Shown: positions 7,141 to 13,468 of the stretch, in pieces
Layout of the letters: every line of letters starts with the position of its first letter
How positions within the stretch are numbered: the first letter of the stretch is position 1
Source of the DNA: Defluviitaleaceae bacterium
Lineage (GTDB): Bacteria > Bacillota > Clostridia > Lachnospirales > UBA5962
Length of the DNA: 35,016 bases
Assembly (NCBI GenBank): GCA_009779915.1
Contig: WRBA01000021.1
Span: forward strand, 1 to 35,016
Direction: 5' to 3'
Made by a program: the position numbers and the translations under genes
Notes under the pieces: generated by a model
Databases searched by the model: none
The model's input: the letters and a program-made list of their open reading frames with translations, nothing else
What the model was told of the DNA's origin: nothing

Positions 7141-7306
7141 ATTAGATGCTTGCAGCGAAATTATCGTTCGCACTGTCATTGCGAGCCTAATGCGCGTAGC
7201 GTGTTGGGTCGCAATCTCTTCACACAAGAGGTTATAGATTGCTTCGTCAATGCTTCGCATTTCCTCCCAATGACGGTGCGAGAGCTTGTTTCGCTGCAAG
7301 TCTAAT
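7141..7306. repeat. REP-like 166-bp inverted-repeat element
   Basis: The ends ATTAGATGCTTGCAGCGAAA and TTTCGCTGCAAGTCTAAT are inverted repeats differing by a 2-nt indel. The interior carries the widespread bacterial intergenic-palindrome motif: TGTCATTGCGAGCC pairs loosely with TCCCAATGACGG, and GGGTCGCAATCT pairs with AGATTGCTTCGTC. Open frames on both strands across it are products of the palindrome, not genes. Confidence 0.8.
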
Positions 7307-7376
7307 TACGAAAAAGGGTAACTTTTACAGAAGTATAGAATTATTTGCCAAAAATGATAAAATTTTGCAAAAATGC

Positions 7377-7404
7377 TAAAGTATTCCATTTTGGTATCCG
7401 ATAA
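7377..7404 (+). promoter_or_regulatory. Sigma-28 (SigD/FliA) promoter of flagellin
   Basis: TAAA (7377-7380) and TCCGATAA (7397-7404) are spaced by 16 bp and match the flagellar sigma consensus TAAA-N15/16-GCCGATAA except at the first G. The flagellin start is about 135 nt downstream, a normal leader length for hag genes. Confidence 0.75.
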
Positions 7405-7456
7405 AAATCATGAAAGCAAAATGAATGTAACAATATTCCAATATGTTACATCATTG

Positions 7457-7542
7457 GCAGCGGTTCCGGCCGGACGCTGCGCTAAAAATGCAGCTCATAT
7501 GGATATGAGCATAAATTAGGGGCGAAAGCCCACTCAAGGAGG
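7457..7542 (+). promoter_or_regulatory. Structured flagellin leader with possible CsrA site
   Basis: GCAGCG/CGCTGC (7457-7462, 7475-7480) encloses the palindrome TCCGGCCGGA. A second hairpin GCTCAT/ATGAGC (7493-7498, 7505-7510) presents GGA in its loop (ATGGAT), the usual shape of a CsrA-binding site. The ribosome site AAGGAGG (7536-7542) supplies a second GGA, as in the Bacillus subtilis hag leader. CsrA control is inferred; no csrA or fliW gene is in the window. Confidence 0.45.
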
Positions 7543-7549
7543 AAAAATT

Positions 7550-8884
7550 ATGTCTAACATGGTAGTAAGAACTAATGTAATGTCACTCAATTCTCACAGA
7601 AATTTAGGTATGACCGGTTCTCAGCAAGCTCGTTCGGCAGCTAGACTTTCAAGCGGTTTTAGAATTAACTCTGCAGCTGATGACGCGGCAGGTCTTGCAA
7701 TAAGCGAAAAAATGCGCTCTCAAATCCGTGGTTTAGACCAAGCTTCAAGAAACGGTCAAGACGGTATCAGCTTAATCCAAACTGCTGAAGGCGCAATGGC
7801 TACAGTTAATGAAATGGTTACTCGTATCCGTGAGCTTGTAATCCAAGCAGCAAACGATACAAACGCTCATGATGGCGACAACTTAGTTCAATCTGACAGA
7901 ATGCAAATTCAAAGAGAAATTAACCAATTACTTGAAGAAATTGATGAAGTAACTCTTAGGACTGAATTTAATACTCGTACACTTCTTGATGGCTCTTTAA
8001 GCTCAGGCGCAACCGGTCTTTTTGCTGATATTCAAGCACTTTCCGGCGTTGCCCCTGATGCGATCACAAACGCACAAGAAGCACAGGACTTTATTGATTT
8101 GCTTGGTCACCTTCAAACATTCTACAACATTACAGGTATAGATTTAGGCGTGCCTGCCAACAATGCTGAGGTATTAGAAATTATTGCTGTGTTGGACGCA
8201 TTGGAGACCTTTGCACAAAATGGTACTCAAGCTGCCGCTGATGATTTAAACACTGCTTTAACGGATGTTGATGCTTCACTAACTTTTGCGAGTGTTTTTG
8301 GTGTGAGTTGGACTGCCGCAGCTGATCCTGTTGACGCTGCTGAGGCGCAAGACTTAATTGACTCTCTTGCAACAGCTAACCGTTGGATGAATAGAATTGG
8401 CGATCCTGCAGAAGGTGGCGGCATTTGGTTCCAAATCGGTGCTAATATGGGTCAAGGTATCCGTTTGTCAATTGAATCTGTAGACGTTGCTGCACTTGAC
8501 GCAATGTCAAGAAACCATACTTTAACAGTAGACGGTTTCCACGTAGCAGACCTTAGAAACGAAGACCTTACTGATGATTTTGGCGTTATGAGAGAAGACG
8601 GCGAGCTGATTGACCAATTTGTAGCTGCACTTGACGCTGCATTGGCTCACGTTTCCGGCGAGCGTGCTCACCTTGGTGCTGTTCAAAACAGACTTGAGTT
8701 TACTATTGAAAACCTTGACACTGCTTCTGAGAACCTTCAAGCAGCAAACAGCCGTATCAGAGACGCTGACATGGCTCGCGAAATGATGAGATTTACTCAA
8801 TCTAACGTATTACAACAAGCTGCTATATCTATGCTTGCTCAAGCTAATATGGCACCTCAAAATATCCTTCAATTACTTGGATAA
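7550..8884 (+). CDS. hag: Flagellin
   Basis: The major filament protein of the flagellum, exported through the flagellar type III apparatus and polymerised outside the cell. The N-terminal D0/D1 region (about 1-150) includes RTNVMSLNSHRNLG, SAARLSSGFRINSAADDAAG and NGQDGISLIQTAEGAMATV. The C-terminal D1/D0 region (about 355-444) includes ENLQAANSRIRDADMAREMM and ends in NILQLLG. The central section (about 155-350) is Ala/Asp-rich and variable and forms the exposed domain. At 444 residues it is mid-sized. ATG follows AAGGAGG by 7 nt. It is transcribed alone from a sigma-28-type promoter and ends in a strong terminator. Confidence 0.97.
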   Translation: MSNMVVRTNVMSLNSHRNLGMTGSQQARSAARLSSGFRINSAADDAAGLAISEKMRSQIRGLDQASRNGQDGISLIQTAEGAMATVNEMVTRIRELVIQAANDTNAHDGDNLVQSDRMQIQREINQLLEEIDEVTLRTEFNTRTLLDGSLSSGATGLFADIQALSGVAPDAITNAQEAQDFIDLLGHLQTFYNITGIDLGVPANNAEVLEIIAVLDALETFAQNGTQAAADDLNTALTDVDASLTFASVFGVSWTAAADPVDAAEAQDLIDSLATANRWMNRIGDPAEGGGIWFQIGANMGQGIRLSIESVDVAALDAMSRNHTLTVDGFHVADLRNEDLTDDFGVMREDGELIDQFVAALDAALAHVSGERAHLGAVQNRLEFTIENLDTASENLQAANSRIRDADMAREMMRFTQSNVLQQAAISMLAQANMAPQNILQLLG

Positions 8885-8906
8885 TATTAAGTTTTTGGTA
8901 CAATTT

Positions 8907-8936
8907 AAAGCCCCTGCTTACGCAGGGGCTTTTTTA
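8907..8936 (+). terminator. Flagellin terminator
   Basis: GCCCCTGC (8910-8917) pairs perfectly with GCAGGGGC (8922-8929) across a 4-nt loop, flanked by AAA and a T tract (8930-8935). It could work in both directions, which would also serve the minus-strand remnant that ends at 8940. Confidence 0.9.
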
Positions 8937-8939
8937 AAA

Positions 8940-9059
8940 TCATACATTTAGTTTTTCTTTCAATCTTTCTTGCAGTTCTTGAGAAAAGTTAATACCTGCT
9001 TCATTACCTAAAATTTTCAAATATTTTGGAACGGATACATTAATGTGCATGGTGGTCAT
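8940..9059 (-). pseudogene. HicB-like antitoxin C-terminal remnant
   Basis: From ATG 9059 a 39-residue frame contains INVSVPKYLKILGNEAGINF and ends SQELQERLKEKLNV. This resembles the C-terminal DNA-binding segment of HicB-type antitoxins. The frame stays open a few codons further upstream (reading YRKAND), again as in HicB linkers, before a TAG. The N-terminal HicB domain and any HicA toxin are absent, because the P1 peptidase gene begins immediately beyond. It has no visible ribosome site. It is probably a decayed toxin-antitoxin fragment; expression as a short DNA-binding peptide cannot be excluded. Confidence 0.5.
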
Positions 9060-9084
9060 ATCGTTTGCTTTTCTGTAACCCTAT

Positions 9085-10098
9085 CTAAAACTCAAATTTC
9101 TCCACTTTATTACCATCTTTGCCGACTGTTGTCTCAGCCTGCGCCATGGAGTTTAATACAGCCTCCTCCGTGGCGTCTGCGGCGGCGGCGAAGAGCTTAT
9201 TAAATACAGGGTTATCTTCCCTAAGCCGGACTAAGGTGTCCGTAATTTTATCGGATTTGTGAGGGATTTTATTGGCTGTTGAAAAAGCGATGGCTATATC
9301 CCCTGAGCCGTGGTTCCAATTGCCCCCGGTACGGGCAAGCCCTACGGCGCACCGCTTTGCCACCCGCTTTAGCTGCCGCTCACTTAAGGGGGCGTCGGTT
9401 GCTAAGATTATCATGATGGAGCCGGCACTGTCAGCGTCATTTAAGCTGCCAGGGGAAATTTTGCCATACTTAAACTCAGCCGGATTGCCGAAATTGGTTA
9501 AAGTCAAAACCCCAACCTTAAATTCAGCCATGTCATAAGGTACAAGCCTTGAGGAAGTGCCAATGCCGCCTTTATATCCAAAACAGACCATGCCCTTGCC
9601 GGCACCTACGGCACCCTCCTCACATTTATCAGCGGAGGCTTTCAAAAGGGCTTCCCTTCCGTGGGCTTTTGTTACAAAACGTTTGTCTATGGAGTTTAGC
9701 TTTGAGTCATTGCATTCCCCCGTAACTATGTTGATTGAGGTTATCTCCTCGGTTTGTTCGAGCATATATTCGACTGTGGCAGCATGGGCTTCAGGTACGC
9801 TTAGGGTGTTTGTAAGCATTATAGGGGATTCCAAAGTGCCAAGTTCCTCAATTTGCACAAGCCCCGCGGTTTTTCCGAAGCCGTTTATCACATAAGATGC
9901 GGCCACAAGCTTTTCCCTAAACAAATTGCCCTCGTGAGGGATTATTGCCGTAACTCCCGTGCAGGCAACTGAATTATCTGTATTGGTATAGTCCAATGTT
10001 ACGTGACCTACCTTAACACCGGAAACATCAGTTATGCAGTTTTTTGCTCCAGTGGGTAAATCCCCTATTATAATGCCTAATTCTCTGACTTTTGGCAT
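9085..10098 (-). CDS. P1-family peptidase (DmpA-like aminopeptidase/esterase)
   Basis: A 337-residue Ntn-hydrolase-like enzyme of the S58/P1 family (DmpA, BapA), which removes N-terminal residues from short peptides or amides after splitting itself into two chains. The expected self-cleavage point is G226-S227 in DADSAGSIMIILATDAPLS, where Ser becomes the nucleophile of the beta chain. Other conserved parts are NCITDVSGVKVGHVTL near the N terminus and TNFGNPAEF. The protein has no signal peptide, so it is cytoplasmic. AAGGAGGA precedes ATG. It is monocistronic; its upstream side is the presumed left boundary of the mobile element. Confidence 0.93.
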   Translation of the reverse strand: MPKVRELGIIIGDLPTGAKNCITDVSGVKVGHVTLDYTNTDNSVACTGVTAIIPHEGNLFREKLVAASYVINGFGKTAGLVQIEELGTLESPIMLTNTLSVPEAHAATVEYMLEQTEEITSINIVTGECNDSKLNSIDKRFVTKAHGREALLKASADKCEEGAVGAGKGMVCFGYKGGIGTSSRLVPYDMAEFKVGVLTLTNFGNPAEFKYGKISPGSLNDADSAGSIMIILATDAPLSERQLKRVAKRCAVGLARTGGNWNHGSGDIAIAFSTANKIPHKSDKITDTLVRLREDNPVFNKLFAAAADATEEAVLNSMAQAETTVGKDGNKVEKFEF

Positions 10099-10303
10099 AA
10101 TATCCTCCTTCGTTAAAATCTGCCTCGCTTCGCTTAACAGCTTTTAACGAGCTTACTGTATGTATAAATCGACTGCAAGCAAAGCTTGCGGTCGCCGATT
10201 TTCCTCAGGTCAGCAGAACTGACCTTGCGGATTCCAGTCGGGAAACCGTAGGTTTGCCACCTCATACAAAGTACAACTGTAATTAAAACTAAAAAAGAGA
10301 GCT
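10099..10303. other. Hairpin-rich boundary between chromosome and mobile element
   Basis: No gene is visible. Several hairpins lie close together: GACTGCAAGC/GCTTGCGGTC (10171-10193), AGGTCAG/CTGACCT (10207-10225), AAACC/GGTTT (near 10244-10256), and CGTTAAAA/TTTTAACG spanning about 10112-10149. The region precedes the first element gene and could hold a terminator cluster or the attachment region. I could not identify a direct-repeat attachment site, because the right end is not recognisable. Confidence 0.4.
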
Positions 10304-10361
10304 AACCTACGCAAAAAGCCGTTCCTTCAAGACAGAGGGGCGGTATTTTTGCGTATAGGTT
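10304..10361. repeat. Long stem-loop at the start of the mobile element
   Basis: AACCTACGCAAAAA (10304-10317) pairs with TTTTTGCGTATAGGTT (10346-10361) with a 2-nt bulge. Inside, CCGTTCCT pairs with AGGGGCGG using two G-T wobbles. The result is a nearly continuous 58-nt hairpin. No T tract follows, so termination is not the obvious role; it may be a protein-binding or leader structure. Confidence 0.55.
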
Positions 10362-10405
10362 CTATTCTTAGGGACTATTTGACCCTAAGCAGAAAGGAGG
10401 TCGAT

Positions 10406-10462
10406 ATTATCCCTACAGGGCTTGATTTTCTAATCAAGCTCTTTTTTTATGCCATCAAATAA
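10406..10462 (+). CDS. Putative leader peptide overlapping an attenuator
   Basis: AAAGGAGG (10393-10400) is followed after 5 nt by ATT and an 18-codon frame, IIPTGLDFLIKLFFYAIK, ending in TAA eleven bases upstream of the next ribosome site. There is no standard start codon, so translation is speculative. The frame runs straight through the terminator hairpin at 10420-10448, the arrangement expected if ribosome movement along the leader decides whether the terminator forms. I do not recognise the peptide. Confidence 0.3.
   Translation: MIPTGLDFLIKLFFYAIK
10420..10448 (+). terminator. Terminator or attenuator before the ParB-like operon
   Basis: GCTTGATT (10420-10427) and AATCAAGC (10432-10439) form a perfect 8-bp stem with a TTCT loop, followed by TCTTTTTTT. 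It lies only 33 bases before the ParB-like start codon, so it would act as a transcription attenuator for the element's first genes. Confidence 0.7.
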
Positions 10463-10480
10463 AGTGAGGAGGCACAAAAC

Positions 10481-11020
10481 ATGGCAGATGATTTAAAAAA
10501 GCCGGAGGATGAAAAAACTACTACAGAAAATAAATCCCCGGCAATCGAACCACCCACAGATAACAAAGCCACTTCTAATCCTGATGATAATGTTATTAAA
10601 GGTGATTTTAACACAAAAAATCAGGAGGCGCAATCACAATCAGAAAAACAAAAGACCCATAAGAAAAAACCACAGGAAGTACTGCTGCCAGATAAGCAGC
10701 CCGCACAGCGTAATAGTACCCCTAAAACAGAAAAAATAACTATTCCCAATAAAGAGCCAAAAGCTGATAAGCCTGAACCTAAGCCAAAGCCTGATAAATC
10801 CGCTAAAGAAAGACCTGGCGCAAATGTTGGAAGTACCAAAAAATCAGCAGTGGAAGAAAAACCAAAAGCAGCAACTAATACTGCAAAAGAACCCGACAAA
10901 TCTCTATCACCTGACCCATCCCCCGAACCTAAAGAAGCCCCGCGCATAGGGGAACAAGAGAAAATTGTCTACATCAATCTTTCCGAAATCACCCATTCAA
11001 AGGACATCCTTTCCAAGTAA
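10481..11020 (+). pseudogene. ParB-like protein, N-terminal part (frameshifted)
   Basis: The 179-residue frame begins with a long low-complexity tail rich in Lys, Pro, Glu and Ser (about 1-155), typical of ICE ParB-like proteins, and ends in the beginning of the ParB domain, KIVYINLSEI. The expected continuation (family pattern P-F-K-x-H-P-F-x-V) is encoded in another frame from about 10995. Deletion of one C in the ACCC run at 10991-10994 explains the shift: restoring it reads through into the next frame. AGGAGG stands 8 nt before ATG. Either the gene is inactivated or the base is a sequencing error. Confidence 0.8.
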
Positions 11021-11034
11021 AGCAAGATGCGGAA

Positions 11035-11814
11035 ATGTCAGCTATGGTTGAAAGTGTCAAGGAAAAAGGTGTAACCCAGCCTACAATGGTACGCCCGCGA
11101 GAAGGCGGCGGTTATGAGATGGTATCGGGACATCGCAGGCAGATGGCAAGCGAATTAGCCCATTTTACAGATATGCCCTGTATCGTCCGTAATCTAACGG
11201 ACGAGCAAGCCATAACTCAAATGGTGGAAGATAATACTAACCAAAGGGAAAGCATCCTGCCAAGCGAACGAGCCGCTGCCCTGAAAATGCAGTTGGACGC
11301 TATTAAACGCCAAGGTGTGAGAGTCGATGACGGCACTAAAGGCACCCGTTCTAACGAAATTGTGGCAGACCGCAACAAAATGACTGTCAAGCAAGTTCAG
11401 CGATATATTAAGCTAAATGAGCTTGTCCCTGACCTTATGAAAATGGTGGATGATAAGAAAATAGCCTTCACTCCTGCTGTTGAACTTGCTTTTATTAAAC
11501 CCAAAAATCAAAACTATATTGCCATTGCAATAGAAGGCAATCAATCATCACCATCACTATCCCAAGCTCAACGCTTGCGGGAGTTAGACCAAAAAAATAC
11601 GTTAAACCCTGATATGATAGACGGTATCATGTTAGAGGAGAAAAAGGAGGCTGACAAAGTGATATTATCAAATAAGGAACTTTCACAATATTTCGGTAAC
11701 GACAAAACTCCAAGAGAAATGAAAGATGCTATATTAAAACTCCTTGAGGAGCATAAGGTGAAGAACCCGCCTGAACTTGGGAAGGATAAACAAACTAAGG
11801 CTGCAGAGCGTTAA
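11035..11814 (+). pseudogene. ParB-like protein, C-terminal part
   Basis: This frame (259 residues from an internal ATG) is the remainder of the ParB-like protein. It contains the nuclease/CTPase-like core GVTQPTMVRPREGGGYEMVS followed by GHRRQMASEL, the box NTNQRESILPSERA, and the HTH segment NKMTVKQVQRYIKLNELVP. In ICEs such proteins probably aid element maintenance or transcription. Sequence homologous to the family continues upstream of 11035 in this frame to about 10995. The ATG has no ribosome site of its own, so the part is probably not translated unless the upstream frameshift is absent in reality. Confidence 0.82.
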
Positions 11815-11835
11815 ATATTTTCTTTCTATTACCGA

Positions 11836-11885
11836 GTGCGAATTTATACTTCCATAAAGGTTTAGGATATAGCTCAAATTCGCAC
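11836..11885. repeat. Perfect 10-bp inverted repeat downstream of the ParB-like gene
   Basis: GTGCGAATTT (11836-11845) and AAATTCGCAC (11876-11885) are perfect inverted repeats separated by 30 nt. No gene lies in 11815-11917. It could be a processing hairpin or a binding site. Confidence 0.6.
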
Positions 11886-11917
11886 CATATATAATGATAT
11901 ATTTTTTATATATCTTC

Positions 11918-11949
11918 AAAGAGCCGGATTTTAATTCGGCTCTTTTTTA
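11918..11949 (+). terminator. Terminator after the ParB-like gene
   Basis: AAAGAGCCG (11918-11926) pairs with CGGCTCTTT (11937-11945) across a 10-nt AT-rich loop, followed by a T tract. Confidence 0.85.
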
Positions 11950-11978
11950 ATGTGGTAAAACAAAGGAGCTGTTGATTT

Positions 11979-12188
11979 ATGAGCAAGCCTAAACGTGGAG
12001 GCGGCACTTACATATATGACTGTTTCGAGCATTGGAGTGTTGAGGATTGTGCCTGTATTCATTGTATTAATTATGCTGGAAAAGGCAAGCCCTGTCCTCT
12101 TGATAAATGCTGCATAGAAGATATTAAGGAGGGGGCTGTAAGGCGGGAAGCAGCCGCAAGAAAGAGAAAAACAGAGGATAGTCTATGA
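11979..12188 (+). CDS. Small cysteine-rich ICE protein of unknown function
   Basis: A 69-residue basic protein with seven cysteines (CFEHWSVEDCACIHC, then PCPLDKCC), suggesting a small metal-binding domain, followed by a charged helical tail (RREAAARKRKTEDS). AAAGGAG lies about 9 nt before ATG. Its stop overlaps the ardA start by four bases (ATGA), so the two are translationally coupled. Small proteins of this kind often precede ardA in Firmicutes ICEs. I know no function; metal binding is inferred from the cysteines. Confidence 0.7.
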   Translation: MSKPKRGGGTYIYDCFEHWSVEDCACIHCINYAGKGKPCPLDKCCIEDIKEGAVRREAAARKRKTEDSL

Positions 12189-12904
12189 TTGAAGCCTTTA
12201 TTACAAACCTAGGTAAATACAACGAAGGAGAGCTTCAAGGCGAGTATTTAAAACTCCCTGCCACAACAGAAGATGTACAGGCTTTATTATCACGAATAAA
12301 TGTTGATGGTGTTGTGTATGAAGAATTTTTTATAACAAGTTACGAAACAGATATTCCCGGACTTAGTAGGTATTTAAGCGAATACGAAAGCATTGACGAG
12401 CTTAATTACCTTGCTTCTTTACTTGAGGGTATGCATAAATGGGAGCTTGCAAAATTTGAAGGGTTGGTGGTTTACAGCGATAATTCAGGTGCTAAAGATT
12501 TAATTAACCTTGCACAAAATTTAGAGTGCTATGAGTACTATCCTGATGTAAAAGACTATGATGACTTGGGGCATTATCTCATAGATGAGCTTGGTTTTGA
12601 GGAAATCCCTGAACGGCTTGTAAATTATTTTGATTATGAAAGCTACGCGGAGGATTATGTTTCCTATGAAGGCGGCGAGTTTGTAGATAGTGGTTTTATA
12701 TACCGTAATGATGCTGACTTTGAAGAGCATTACAAAGGCAGAGCCGATTTGCCAGAGGAGTATAAAATATTTAACTATCCGTTACAAGAAAAGTCTATAC
12801 AAAAGTCATTAGCCAACTACAAAGAAATGATAGATGGCATATCAAAGTCTGTAATGGAGCCAGCTATTGCAGTTGAGAGGAATCATGCCCATGAGAATCG
12901 CTAA
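12185..12904 (+). CDS. ardA: ArdA-family antirestriction protein
   Basis: ArdA is an acidic DNA mimic that blocks type I restriction enzymes and protects incoming conjugative DNA. The N-terminal domain begins IEAFITNLGKYNEGELQGEY and LKLPATTEDVQ, followed by ESIDELNYLASLL, all family hallmarks. A second acidic domain includes DYDDLGHYLIDELGF and YFDYESYAEDY. The protein has 239 residues; classic ArdA is about 165, but ICE forms commonly carry a C-terminal extension, here about 50 residues after YIYRND-like sequence. It is coupled to the small gene upstream. Its presence within the same element as a full restriction cassette is functionally interesting. Confidence 0.88.
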   Translation: MIEAFITNLGKYNEGELQGEYLKLPATTEDVQALLSRINVDGVVYEEFFITSYETDIPGLSRYLSEYESIDELNYLASLLEGMHKWELAKFEGLVVYSDNSGAKDLINLAQNLECYEYYPDVKDYDDLGHYLIDELGFEEIPERLVNYFDYESYAEDYVSYEGGEFVDSGFIYRNDADFEEHYKGRADLPEEYKIFNYPLQEKSIQKSLANYKEMIDGISKSVMEPAIAVERNHAHENR

Positions 12905-12979
12905 ACCTCTTAGGGTCAACATGGCTCAGAGTCCGCCTAAAGTATAGCAGTAATTTTTGAGTCTGAAAGGGGGTGTTTT

Positions 12980-13468
12980 ATGCAAGAGGATATAGAACAA
13001 AGGACTGTTGCCATAGCAGCATCAGCAGCGAAATTAACAGGTCGGGTACTGGCAAAAGCTTGTATGATGGTACTGGAGAAAATTCAGGAGGAGTACAGTA
13101 AAAGCCAAGCTCCACACGGCAAGCAATCCGTCAAAAAGCTAATGAATCATGGTGTAGCCACAAACAGCATATCACTTGACGGCGGCAAAAGAGAAACAGA
13201 ACTCTTTGACCGCATGGCACGGAAATATAACGTAGATTATGCTTTTCATAAGACAGAGCCAGGTAAATATCTCTTGTTTTTCAAGGCTAATCAAGCGGAT
13301 GCTATTACTGCTTGCTTTTCCGAATACTCTAAATGTGTTATGGCACAGGGCAAGAGGCGACCTTCCATATTGCAACAATTACAGAAGTTTGCGGAGCGTA
13401 TCACATCAAGAGTACAAGAACCTAAACAGCGTGACAGGGCAAAAGAGGCGGTGCATGATGAGCGGTAA
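12980..13468 (+). CDS. pcfB: PcfB-family (DUF3801) conjugation protein
   Basis: A 162-residue cytoplasmic accessory protein of the conjugative coupling machinery, related to PcfB of pCF10, which links the relaxosome to the coupling ATPase. The family core is visible in QSVKKLMNHGVATNSISL followed by KYNVDYAFHKTEPGKYLLFF and ANQADAITACF. AAGGGGG precedes ATG. Its last 14 bases overlap the start of the coupling-protein gene, so the two are translationally coupled, as in other ICEs of this type. The C terminus is basic and Gln-rich. Confidence 0.87.
   Translation: MQEDIEQRTVAIAASAAKLTGRVLAKACMMVLEKIQEEYSKSQAPHGKQSVKKLMNHGVATNSISLDGGKRETELFDRMARKYNVDYAFHKTEPGKYLLFFKANQADAITACFSEYSKCVMAQGKRRPSILQQLQKFAERITSRVQEPKQRDRAKEAVHDER

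Noticed and set aside
7096-7305. Overlapping frames on both strands
   Set aside because: They arise from the 166-bp palindrome and carry no start signals or domains.
9272-9895. Two plus-strand frames of 88 and 112 codons
   Set aside because: They are antisense shadows of the P1 peptidase gene, with no start sites.
10621-10947. 108-codon Gly/Ser-rich minus-strand frame
   Set aside because: It mirrors the Lys/Pro-rich low-complexity tail of the ParB-like protein.
10985-11035. Programmed ribosomal frameshift in the ParB-like gene
   Set aside because: There is no slippery heptamer or stimulatory structure at the break, and ParB-like genes are not known to use one; a one-base deletion explains it.
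13239-13454. Upstream extension of the coupling ATPase frame
   Set aside because: The extra 72 codons lie wholly inside pcfB in another frame and have no family similarity; ATG 13455 fits the family N terminus.
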